15,325 bases of DNA, taken from positions 1-15,325 of the forward strand of contig CAZYTA010000057.1 in assembly GCA_964650465.1 (NCBI GenBank), read 5' to 3'. This stretch comes from RGIG6353 sp964650465 (GTDB lineage: Bacteria; Bacillota; Clostridia; Oscillospirales; SIG627). A program made the position numbers and the translations under genes. Numbering within the stretch: position 1 is the stretch's first letter; each line of letters opens with the position of its first letter. The notes beneath the pieces were generated by a model. The model saw only the letters and a list, made by a program, of their open reading frames with translations. It had not been told where the DNA came from and did no database searches. Of this stretch, positions 6,528 to 14,219 are shown piece after piece.

Positions 6528-9500
6528 TTAGTAAAGAGCGGGCTTTTCGATATCTACAGGCATATCGATTTCGGGCTCTACCCAGTCAGCAGGGTTTTCA
6601 ATAATTGCACCGCTGACACCGATAACCACCTGTGCACGGGTTGTAAGCTCAGTTGTGGGTTCGCCGCCGTAGGTGAACTTAAAGTCGCCTGCAGGAACTG
6701 TTACAGTACCTGTATGGTTGATCTTCTCAACATGAGCCTCTGAGCCTGTCCACTTGCCTTCCTCGTCATAGAGAGGCTTGAAGTAGTTGATATAAGCCTG
6801 ATTATACTCGGGATAGTACTCAATGAAGTCTCCGCTGTGGAGTTCAGCATCGAATGTGATAGTCTGTCCTCCGATTGTAACGGAAGGATTCTTCATAGGT
6901 GCATCAGCGGGTGTATATGCGATAAGGTCATCAATCATAACACCTGCACAGCTACCGGTTGTAGTAACCTGAACTCCGGTAAGTCTGCTGAATGATACGC
7001 TTGCACGGTATGTCTCGTAGTTGATACCGCCTGTTGCAATACCGCTGAACGAATATCCGGGATAATCGTCATTGTTAACTTCGATAAGAGTGATTTCCTT
7101 CCAGCCCTGGAAGTTAAGAGGAATGAAGTAGTCGTAACGGCCTGCCTCGGAAGTTACAACGCCGCGGAGAGTAATGAGGATAGCATCTGTAGATGAACCG
7201 TTACCATATACGTTGATCTTAAGAGCGGTCTTGCCGTTTGCATTCAATTCTGAGAATGTATGCTTGCCAACATATGATGTAACAGGTTTTGTCTCGTCAA
7301 ATTCCTTGATAACTACTCCGTCTTCAGCCTTACCTTCTGTAGAGAATCTCTGCTCAATTCTGATGAAAGGAGTCTGAGCGTCGAAGGGGTTAGTGCCCTT
7401 ACCGGTTATGAAGTCTTCACTCAAAGCATCAAATACCTTGTGCTTGTAGTACTTCATTTCCTTGAATGCCCAAGAACCGTCCTCCTGCTTAAATACCTTG
7501 TACTCGTACTTGCCTGCAAGGATAGCCTTCTTTACTTCGGGAGCAAAGTACTGACCCTCACGGAGTCTTGTGTAAAGACCGTAGTACATGAAGTTGTCAG
7601 AAAGTCTTGTCTTTGCATTGAAGGATGCGATAGAGAAGGGCTGACAAACTGTTGAGAAGTCATGAGCGATAGAAAGTGAACCCATAACGTCAAGGTCGTC
7701 TCTGTGAAGTGTTCTTGTAGTTGTATCGTGGTATCTTGAGCTTGCATCGTTGTCAAAGTTGAACCAACCGTTTGTTGCAGTGTAGAACGAATTGTGGAAG
7801 CTTGCCTGTGACTTGATGTGAGCTATCTTGTGGTTCTTATATGCTCTTGTTGCACAGTCGGTAGCACCGCCTCGTCCTCTTGCTGCCCAAAGGTATGTGG
7901 GAGAACCTGAGGAGTATTCCATGAGGGGGTCTTCGTCAACATTAGCCATAATTGTTCTTGCGAACTCACCGTAGATGTAGAATCTCATTCTTGACTCAGA
8001 AAGAGCATCTCTTGCGAAGGACTCGAAACCGTCAAGGTAGATCATCTTAAATCCACCCTCGCTGCAAGCTCTTGCGGTATCTTCAGCTATCTTGTAGAAG
8101 AGCTCTGAAAGGGGAATGGGCTGGAACATACCGTAGTGTCCGAGGAGCTGACGGATTTCAGCACCATCCTCGTGCTTAGCGGGTGTAGTACCAAGCTGAC
8201 CTCTCTTAACGTTGAGGAAGCCTGATGATGTACCCTGCTGAACAAGGATGATTTCTTCGTCGATAAGAATGTACTTTGTGTAAGGACCGGTCCAAGGAGC
8301 TGCAGATTCAGCATATTTGAATCCTGAAGCGTCCTCGTTTGTCTTGATGTTTGTACGGAATTTTGAAAGGTCACCACGAAGTGTATAGTCAGAAATGTAA
8401 GAAATCTGTCTCTGCCACTTGGGGTCTGTAAGAATGTTCTTAGCAGATGTTGCTACAAGTGAAGAGTAGGTATGGAGACCGAGATAAACCTCGTTTTCAG
8501 CAAGAACGTCTGCAATTCTTTCCTTGAATACGTCTGCTGTAATGAATGTACCCTTTTCCTTTTCCTGCTCGTTTCTTGCACATACAAAGTTGAAGTCTGC
8601 CTGAATGAATGTGCTGCCGCCCTGGTGCATGTCGATGTACTCAACACTGTACTTGTGAGCAAGCTCAGCAGTTTCTACCGCATTATCGGGGTTAAGACCG
8701 CTGGAAAGGATAACGTAGTCAGTGAACTGGTCGGGAGTATCGAGAGCGAAAGGACCACCCTTTGTTGAGCTAAGACCCTCTGAACGGTCGATAGCATTCG
8801 CAACGTCCTTAAGATGCTCTCTGTGCTCTGTCATTCTTGAGAATGAGAAGCCTATCTTAGCACCGAGTGTGGGAACACCGAGGTAAGTATAGGTTGTACC
8901 TCTGATTGCCTTGGATGAACCGCCTACACCGTAGGAGGAGTAAAGTGTTGTTGTCATGGGCATAGCCGAGAGACCGAATGCGTTCTCGTCATCAAGTGCC
9001 CAAGGTGTGTTTACAGCAAGGTTACAAGTAACGATACCCTGTACTGAAGCAGGAAGGTTGCTGTTAAGAATAACCTCGAAGTGATGCTCCTTAGCCTCTA
9101 TGATAAGAGCAGCCTTGAGACCGTTCTTGTATGTAACAACCATCTGACCGTCAACAAGTGCAACTGTAGTGGGCTGAATTGTTGCACCGGAATTGTTAAG
9201 CATCCATGTGAACCAAGGTGTAGCGGATGTAGCAAAGATTTCTTCACCTGTCATCTTGTTTATCATGGAGGTTACCTTACCGCCCTTCTTTGCGATAGAT
9301 ACCTTGAGGTAATCGTTCTCAAAGAAGATTTCTGTCTTGGTTTCCTGGAGTGAGTTGCGCTCTGAGTTGTAGTAGTAAGCTGTCTTAACATTGCTGTTTG
9401 AAGCAAGAAGTATCTGGTACTCTGCCCAGTGACCGTCAATGTCAGAGAACTTAACCTCAAGATTGTCCTTGCTTACTGTCTTTTCATTTGCAAGGAGAGA

Positions 9501-11156
9501 GAGGAGACGGTTGATAACTGTAACAACCTCAGCTCTTGTGATTGTCTTGTCGGGACCGAAGGTTCCGTCGCCGTAGCCGTTAACAAGACCTGAAGCAGCC
9601 GCTGCCATAATAGCATCGTAGTACTTGTTGGATTCGTCAACATCCTTGAAGGACATCTCTGTTGAAGCTGCAAGCTCTGATGTGAAGTATGCAAGCTCAA
9701 CAAATTCTGCTCTTGTTATCTTTGCATTGGGATTGTAGGTGTCACCCTCAGTTGTGAAGAAGTAACCCTTTGAATCAAGGTAAGCGATAGCGTTGTAGAA
9801 CCAGTCGCCTTCCTTAACATCTGTGAATCTTGTTGTGTATCCGCCGGGGATATCCTGTGTGCCGAGAAGTATTCTTGCAAATATTGTACAAGCCTCAGCC
9901 TTTGTCATGTTGTCATTTGGCTTGAAGAGATTGCCTGCATAACCGTTGATATATGCCTTGTTCTCGCCGTTTGTCTGCGCACTGATTTTGTCAAGGAGTG
10001 TTACAGGGTCGGGATCGGGAAGGTCGCCGATGTTGTTAAGAGTAACAACAGTCTTGGTTTCTTCAACATAACCGCCTACCTTATTATAATAAGGCTCTGC
10101 GTATCTGATATCAATAGTTTTGTTGTCTGCTGATATCTTGATGAGAACGGGATATGCCTTGCCGCTTGAACCGTAACCGCCGATAAGGCTTGTTACAACT
10201 GCAAGAACGTCGTTGCCGTTGTTGTTCTTAAGCTGCTTTGTAACGATATTCTGACCAACATTTGCATTACCCGAAACGATGAGAATAAGGTTGTCCCAAC
10301 TTGCGAAAGCATCTTTCCAGAGCTGGTCACCGTCACGGGGGCTGTCGGTGTTAAGCATGTTAGTCTTGATTTGTGTGTTGTACTTGCCGTATACCTGAAG
10401 CCACTGAGAAGAAGTGGGGTATACCGACCAGTCATGCTGTGTATACATTTCACCGTTCGCCTGAAGGAATGATGTTGTGAATACAATAGCTCTCTTGTCC
10501 TGGTGCTGTGCCTGTGTAGCATTGAACCAGTCAATAACCTTCTTCTGAGGGAATGCTTCAAGCTGATACACTATGTAGCTTTCCTGACCGATTCTGAATA
10601 TAACACCGTAGTTGTTGATGTCATATTCTTCGGTAGTTACATCAGCCTCTCCAAAAAAGTCCTGAAAGTCGAAGGTTGTCTGAACATGGTTTCTTCTGTC
10701 AAAACCGTTTGAACAGTAGTCGTTAAGACCGATGGAAATACCGTAGGGGATTTCCATATCTGTGAGAATGGTAGCAGTGTTTTTGAGTGCAACGAAGTCT
10801 TTCTGCCATTCTGTGTCGGTTTCGTTCATCACGTAAAGATCACTGATAGAGCCTTTACCTGCAGATACGAAATTGGGGTAAGTATAGTTCGCACAGGAGG
10901 ACATATGTCCAAGGAACGAAACATACTTAAGGTTGAGTGTTGAAGCATAGTCACTGAGCCAGTAACATGTGTCTTCAACAGGTTCGGTATTCGCTGCATC
11001 TGCAAAGAACGGCTTTGTGCCGCTGATTGATGCAAGAACGAAATCGCCTTCGGCTACATAATCGTCTTCAAATTCTACTGTTTTCGCAAGAGAAACAACA
11101 GAAAGAAGCGAAACTATAGCCAGAACGGATAAAATGATTGCTAAAAGTTTTTTCAT
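6528..11156 (-). CDS. large SLH-anchored surface protein: degenerate phosphoesterase-like domain, SLH repeats, putative glycosidase, C-terminal beta domains
   Basis: The protein has 1542 residues. A signal peptide (1-24, MKKLLAIILSVLAIVS...) leads into about 30-375, which resembles calcineurin-like phosphoesterases: KYVSFLGHM, PYGISIGLND, KRAIVFTTSF, NLILIVSGNAN. The metal ligands of that fold are replaced at nearly every position. A DPDP linker follows. Three SLH repeats lie at about 385-430, 443-492 and 501-551 (TKAE, TRAE, TRAE motifs), plus the start of a fourth (VKFSDIDGHWAEYQ, 568-581). Region 605-800 is a beta-sandwich (FFENDYLKVSI...GGKVTSMINKMTG). Region 815-1190 looks like a TIM barrel, with YIDMHQGG, YLGLHTY and MIYLDGFES (Asp1042 a candidate nucleophile). 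Residues 1260-1542 are beta-rich and perhaps carbohydrate-binding. Codons are strongly biased to AAG, TAC, AAC and TTC, unlike the kinase gene. Export and wall anchoring are likely; the glycosidase call is inference. Confidence 0.8.
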   Translation of the reverse strand: MKKLLAIILSVLAIVSLLSVVSLAKTVEFEDDYVAEGDFVLASISGTKPFFADAANTEPVEDTCYWLSDYASTLNLKYVSFLGHMSSCANYTYPNFVSAGKGSISDLYVMNETDTEWQKDFVALKNTATILTDMEIPYGISIGLNDYCSNGFDRRNHVQTTFDFQDFFGEADVTTEEYDINNYGVIFRIGQESYIVYQLEAFPQKKVIDWFNATQAQHQDKRAIVFTTSFLQANGEMYTQHDWSVYPTSSQWLQVYGKYNTQIKTNMLNTDSPRDGDQLWKDAFASWDNLILIVSGNANVGQNIVTKQLKNNNGNDVLAVVTSLIGGYGSSGKAYPVLIKISADNKTIDIRYAEPYYNKVGGYVEETKTVVTLNNIGDLPDPDPVTLLDKISAQTNGENKAYINGYAGNLFKPNDNMTKAEACTIFARILLGTQDIPGGYTTRFTDVKEGDWFYNAIAYLDSKGYFFTTEGDTYNPNAKITRAEFVELAYFTSELAASTEMSFKDVDESNKYYDAIMAAAASGLVNGYGDGTFGPDKTITRAEVVTVINRLLSLLANEKTVSKDNLEVKFSDIDGHWAEYQILLASNSNVKTAYYYNSERNSLQETKTEIFFENDYLKVSIAKKGGKVTSMINKMTGEEIFATSATPWFTWMLNNSGATIQPTTVALVDGQMVVTYKNGLKAALIIEAKEHHFEVILNSNLPASVQGIVTCNLAVNTPWALDDENAFGLSAMPMTTTLYSSYGVGGSSKAIRGTTYTYLGVPTLGAKIGFSFSRMTEHREHLKDVANAIDRSEGLSSTKGGPFALDTPDQFTDYVILSSGLNPDNAVETAELAHKYSVEYIDMHQGGSTFIQADFNFVCARNEQEKEKGTFITADVFKERIADVLAENEVYLGLHTYSSLVATSAKNILTDPKWQRQISYISDYTLRGDLSKFRTNIKTNEDASGFKYAESAAPWTGPYTKYILIDEEIILVQQGTSSGFLNVKRGQLGTTPAKHEDGAEIRQLLGHYGMFQPIPLSELFYKIAEDTARACSEGGFKMIYLDGFESFARDALSESRMRFYIYGEFARTIMANVDEDPLMEYSSGSPTYLWAARGRGGATDCATRAYKNHKIAHIKSQASFHNSFYTATNGWFNFDNDASSRYHDTTTRTLHRDDLDVMGSLSIAHDFSTVCQPFSIASFNAKTRLSDNFMYYGLYTRLREGQYFAPEVKKAILAGKYEYKVFKQEDGSWAFKEMKYYKHKVFDALSEDFITGKGTNPFDAQTPFIRIEQRFSTEGKAEDGVVIKEFDETKPVTSYVGKHTFSELNANGKTALKINVYGNGSSTDAILITLRGVVTSEAGRYDYFIPLNFQGWKEITLIEVNNDDYPGYSFSGIATGGINYETYRASVSFSRLTGVQVTTTGSCAGVMIDDLIAYTPADAPMKNPSVTIGGQTITFDAELHSGDFIEYYPEYNQAYINYFKPLYDEEGKWTGSEAHVEKINHTGTVTVPAGDFKFTYGGEPTTELTTRAQVVIGVSGAIIENPADWVEPEIDMPVDIEKPALY

Positions 11157-11193
11157 CTTAAAATCTCCTTTTTAAATTTTTTTATCCCACAAT

Positions 11194-11222
11194 ATTTTAC
11201 CTGTTATTATCCAAATTGTCAA
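11194..11222 (-). promoter_or_regulatory. strong sigma-A-type promoter of the large SLH protein gene
   Basis: On the minus strand, TTGACA (11222-11217), a 17-bp spacer and TAAAAT (11199-11194). The predicted start is near 11187, giving a leader of about 30 bases that carries AAGGAG 8 bases before the ATG. This fits a highly expressed surface protein. Confidence 0.85.
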
Positions 11223-11356
11223 TACACATTTATCAAATTAAATCTCTTTTTTGAAAAAATGATGTACAACTTATACAAATAATGTGTATGGTTTTTGGGA
11301 TTTTAATTTTGTGTCCCCGAGTAAAAAATGTGATAAAATTATTTTTACGAAACATC

Positions 11357-11385
11357 TTGACAATTCGTAATAAATTTGATATACT
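11357..11385 (+). promoter_or_regulatory. promoter of tRNA-Ser
   Basis: TTGACA (11357-11362), a 17-bp spacer and TATACT (11380-11385). The -10 box ends 19 bases before the mature tRNA end, leaving a short 5' leader for RNase P removal. Confidence 0.88.
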
Positions 11386-11404
11386 CTACGGGTAACAGCA
11401 ACAC

Positions 11405-11496
11405 GGAAAGGTGGCTGAGCTGGTCTAAGGCGCACGACTGGAAATCGTGTGTTCGGTTAACCCCGACCGCGGGTTCGAATCCCGCCCTTTCCGCCA
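11405..11496 (+). tRNA. tRNA-Ser(GGA), CCA encoded
   Basis: The acceptor arms GGAAAGG (11405-11411) and CCTTTCC (11486-11492) pair, followed by the discriminator G and an encoded CCA (11494-11496). The anticodon stem CACGA/TCGTG holds the loop CTGGAAA with anticodon GGA at 11440-11442, which reads UCC and UCU serine codons. The long variable arm (about 11450-11468) marks a class II tRNA, as expected for serine. The T arm GCGGG-TTCGAAT-CCCGC is intact. Confidence 0.97.
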
Positions 11497-11499
11497 AAG

Positions 11500-11535
11500 A
11501 AACAACAGAGCACAAAGGTGCTCTGTTGTTTTTTT
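11500..11535 (+). terminator. terminator of tRNA-Ser
   Basis: Perfect 14-bp arms AAACAACAGAGCAC (11500-11513) and GTGCTCTGTTGTTT (11518-11531) enclose AAAG. The T-run continues to 11535. It begins 4 bases after the CCA end. Confidence 0.92.
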
Positions 11536-11659
11536 GGTAGATATTCAGAGGGATTCGAAGCCTAAGAGGGCAGACGGCGTAAAGAAAACAGTCCGTTAGT
11601 ATTTGTGACTTAATTTGCATTAACGTCATACATGATTGTTAATATACAGCGGTAAAACC

Positions 11660-11688
11660 TTGATTTTTATATGATATTGTAGTATAAT
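11660..11688 (+). promoter_or_regulatory. promoter of the AraC-type regulator gene
   Basis: TTGATT (11660-11665), a 17-bp spacer and TATAAT (11683-11688). The start near 11695 gives a leader of about 58 bases. The -10 box overlaps an ATG at 11687, which excludes that codon as the translation start. Confidence 0.82.
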
Positions 11689-11752
11689 GACAAAAAAATG
11701 TGTTTCAAATAAATCTCAGGAGTTTTACCTTCACCGAAAAAAGGACACCGCC

Positions 11753-12607
11753 ATGTCAATAACCAGAAAAAACAACATGATATACATGACTGACTCTGTC
11801 GGCATAACCTATCACACCGTATCTGCTTCAAGTGTAAACTACACCGAGCATTACCATGATTTTGTTGAGTTTACCTATATTCTTAAGGGGAAATGTGTCC
11901 ATACCGTTGACGGCATTGAGTATCAGATGAAGCATGGCGATATGCTCATGATTAACTACGGAAGCTCTCATGCAATTGCGGGCGGCAGCTCTGCGGAATA
12001 CGTAAATGTATATATCAAGCCGGAATACATCGATGTTGCCTTGACAAACAGCGAAAACGCTTTTGCACTGCTCAATCTTAATGAGTTCAGCGAATTCAGG
12101 GAAATCGTCGACCAGATGAGCTGTAAAGTATCCTTTATCGGCACCGAGCGCGATACGATAGAAAATTTACTGTCCTTGATGAAGCATGATGCGGACGGTC
12201 TCGCTCCGGGCTCGTTTTTGGCTCTCCGCTCGGAATTGAATCTGTTTCTGATACACTTTTTCAGAAAAGCCGCACTTCCTATTAACGATTTCTTTGATTC
12301 TGTGTCCGACGGCTTGCTTTTTTATATTCGAAGCAATCTCGGCGAAAAGCTTACTCTCGACGGCATAGCCTCAAAATGCTCGTACAATAAATCGTATTTC
12401 AGCAGACTGTTTAAAAGCTACACAGGCATGACCTTTACCGATTTTTTGAAAAAAGAAAGGGTAGAGAAGGCTAAAAGCCTATTACTTTCCACCTCCGACA
12501 GCGCCGAAAGAATTTCGTTGAATGTGGGATATACCGATAAAACAAGATTTTATAAGGACTTTAAAGAGCTTGTTGGGATGACTCCGACAGAGTATAGAAA
12601 AAAGTAA
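11753..12607 (+). CDS. AraC/XylS-family transcriptional regulator with cupin sensor
   Basis: The protein has 284 residues. The N-terminal cupin-type sensing domain (about 15-90) shows EHYHDFVEFTYILKGK, then DGIEYQMKHGDMLMINYGSSHAI. The C-terminal HTH_18 pair covers about 185-282: LTLDGIASKCSYNKSYFSRL with GMTFTDFLKKERVEKAK, then ISLNVGYTDKTRFYKDFKE ending in GMTPTEYRKK. Members usually sense a small molecule, often a sugar, and activate nearby catabolic genes. The likely target is the adjacent ADP-ribosylglycohydrolase-like gene or one of the SLH genes, but no site can be assigned. The ATG at 11753 follows AAGGA with a 7-base gap. The longer frame from 11687 is rejected because its ATG lies in the -10 box. 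Confidence 0.92.
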   Translation: MSITRKNNMIYMTDSVGITYHTVSASSVNYTEHYHDFVEFTYILKGKCVHTVDGIEYQMKHGDMLMINYGSSHAIAGGSSAEYVNVYIKPEYIDVALTNSENAFALLNLNEFSEFREIVDQMSCKVSFIGTERDTIENLLSLMKHDADGLAPGSFLALRSELNLFLIHFFRKAALPINDFFDSVSDGLLFYIRSNLGEKLTLDGIASKCSYNKSYFSRLFKSYTGMTFTDFLKKERVEKAKSLLLSTSDSAERISLNVGYTDKTRFYKDFKELVGMTPTEYRKK

Positions 12608-12628
12608 AAATCAAATACTGCTTTTAGT

Positions 12629-12662
12629 AAAACAAACCGCTTGTACGAGCGGTTTGTTTTTT
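12629..12662 (+). terminator. terminator of the AraC-type gene, overlapping the next promoter
   Basis: AAAACAAACCGCT (12629-12641) and AGCGGTTTGTTTT (12648-12660) are perfect 13-bp arms around TGTACG, and the T-run continues to 12662. The loop and arm edge contain TTGTAC, the -35 box of the following gene. Confidence 0.9.
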
Positions 12663-12669
12663 GTATAAT
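12641..12669 (+). promoter_or_regulatory. promoter of the ADP-ribosylglycohydrolase-like gene, embedded in the AraC terminator
   Basis: TTGTAC (12641-12646), a 17-bp spacer and TATAAT (12664-12669). The predicted start is near 12676, only 12 bases or so before the ATG at 12688, so the message would be nearly leaderless, with GAGG (12676-12679) at its very 5' end. Confidence 0.6.
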
Positions 12670-12687
12670 GAGCTTGAGGCGATGATA

Positions 12688-14145
12688 ATGAAAATGAAGC
12701 TTAACAAAAAAGAATATTTTGATAAAGTAAAAGGATGCTGGATCGGTAAGAACATAGGTGGAACTATCGGCGCCCCATTTGAAGGAACAAAGGACATGCC
12801 GGAAATTGACGGCTACTCCACACCTAAAGGTGAGCCTTTGCCTAACGATGACCTTGACCTTCAGCTTGTTTGGCTGCATGCGTTGAGGGATATCGGACCT
12901 CTTGCGGTGGATGCCAATGTTCTTGCTGATTATTGGATGTCTCATGTATCGCCTCACTGGGGTGAGTACGGCATTTGCAAGGGCAATCTTCAGGCAGGGC
13001 TTCTTCCTCCTCTCTCCGGTGAGTTCGAAAATGATTGGAAAAACTCAAACGGCGCATGGATACGCTCGGAAATTTGGGCGTGTCTTTGCCCGGGGATTCC
13101 GAATTTGGCTGTCAGGTACGCTATAATGGATGCTTCTGTGGACCATGGCTATTCCGAAGGGACTTATGCTGAAATTTTCACAGCCGCACTCGAAAGTATG
13201 GCTTTTTTTGAGAGTAACATAAGAAGGCTTATTGACTTTGCATTGGGATTTCTTTCCGAGGGGTGCCGTGTGGCAAGAAGCATCAGAATCGTACTCGATT
13301 GCTTTGACAGCGGCATTGATTGGAAGGAAGCACGCCGTAGGGTAGTAGAGGACAATGTACACGATTTGGGGTGGTTTATGGCTCCTGCGAACGTGGCGTT
13401 TGTTGTTATCGGTCTTTTGTACGGTGAGGGCGATTTTAAAAAGAGTATGACAATCACAGTTGGGTGCGGTGATGATACCGACTGTACCGCCGCCACATGC
13501 GGCTCGGTGCTCGGCATAATTACGGGTGCATCGGGACTTCCCGAGGACTGGAAGGAATACATCGGCGACAGGATCATTACCAAGTGCATAAACGCTTCAT
13601 ATCTGTTTGAAATAAACGGAGTAAACAATATACCTACCACTTGCACAGAGCTTACCGAAAGAGTTATGAATACAGCGCTTCACCTGCTTTACGCACACGG
13701 CATAGAGGCAGAGCTTACCGACGGTGAAAGCGAGTATGATCCCGAGGCGGCAGATGCTGTATATAAAGGATATGCAAGAAGAATAATGGCAAACAATCCC
13801 TTGTCTTTTGAGATAAATACCTCGGCTCATGCGGGCGTATTCGCAGAATATATCGGTGACCCCGTGATAAAGGCAGGAGAGACCGTCACGGTGGTTGTAC
13901 ATATATGGAACAAGAGCCGTGAGGCTCACCCAATGACCGTCAGAGTTTCGCTGCCCGACGGATGGACTGCGGAGTATCCTCACAGCATATGCTTGCACAA
14001 TCAGGGCTTCAAGAGGGGCGGACGCCGCTGGGAAATGAAGATAACGGCAAATGAGAACATTGTCCCCTATAACCGTGTATACGTTAATTTTGAATCCCCC
14101 ATAGCTCCTTTGCCTGTAACAGTTCCTTTTGTTTTGCTCGGATGA
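12688..14145 (+). CDS. ADP-ribosylglycohydrolase-family protein with C-terminal beta-sandwich
   Basis: The protein has 485 residues from the ATG at 12688; ATGs at 12682 and 12694 are alternatives. DKVKGCWIGKNIGGTIGAPFEG (positions 12-33) is the family N-terminal glycine-rich motif. NDDLDLQ (53-59) stands where DDT-type Mg-binding residues usually lie. VGCGDDTDCTAATCGSVLG (258-276) is the second Mg motif, with Asp262, Asp263 and Asp265. The family cleaves N- or O-linked ADP-ribose or related ribosyl bonds, but many long clostridial members have no known substrate. After about 385, a beta-sandwich (AGETVTVVVHIWNKS...VRVSLPDGW) resembles a NEW3/CARDB-like fold, so a glycan-related substrate is possible. 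No signal peptide. No terminator is seen before the next promoter, so readthrough into the SLH gene is possible. Confidence 0.82.
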   Translation: MKMKLNKKEYFDKVKGCWIGKNIGGTIGAPFEGTKDMPEIDGYSTPKGEPLPNDDLDLQLVWLHALRDIGPLAVDANVLADYWMSHVSPHWGEYGICKGNLQAGLLPPLSGEFENDWKNSNGAWIRSEIWACLCPGIPNLAVRYAIMDASVDHGYSEGTYAEIFTAALESMAFFESNIRRLIDFALGFLSEGCRVARSIRIVLDCFDSGIDWKEARRRVVEDNVHDLGWFMAPANVAFVVIGLLYGEGDFKKSMTITVGCGDDTDCTAATCGSVLGIITGASGLPEDWKEYIGDRIITKCINASYLFEINGVNNIPTTCTELTERVMNTALHLLYAHGIEAELTDGESEYDPEAADAVYKGYARRIMANNPLSFEINTSAHAGVFAEYIGDPVIKAGETVTVVVHIWNKSREAHPMTVRVSLPDGWTAEYPHSICLHNQGFKRGGRRWEMKITANENIVPYNRVYVNFESPIAPLPVTVPFVLLG

Positions 14146-14157
14146 AAATTTTTCGTA

Positions 14158-14186
14158 TTGACATGATTGCATTTATGTGTTACAAT
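14158..14186 (+). promoter_or_regulatory. strong sigma-A-type promoter of the smaller SLH protein gene
   Basis: TTGACA (14158-14163), a 17-bp spacer and TACAAT (14181-14186). The predicted start is near 14193, with a leader of about 27 bases carrying GAGAGGA before the TTG start. Confidence 0.87.
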
Positions 14187-14219
14187 TAAAAAAAGTCTTG
14201 CGAAAGAGAGGAATTCCCC

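Noticed and set aside
11345..11629. 94-codon minus-strand frame across tRNA-Ser (contains GFEPAVGVNRTHDFQ)
   Set aside because: This is the antisense translation of a tRNA-Ser gene, a well-known annotation artefact.
11687..11752. Upstream ATG extension of the AraC-type gene
   Set aside because: The ATG overlaps the -10 box TATAAT at 11683-11688, so it cannot lie within the transcript from that promoter.
12661..12687. Upstream TTG extension of the ADP-ribosylglycohydrolase-like gene
   Set aside because: It lies in the terminator T-run and promoter; no ribosome binding site precedes it.
13597..14172. 191-codon minus-strand frame, and a 160-codon one at 13164-13646
   Set aside because: Both are antisense to the intact ADP-ribosylglycohydrolase-like gene and lack start signals and family motifs.
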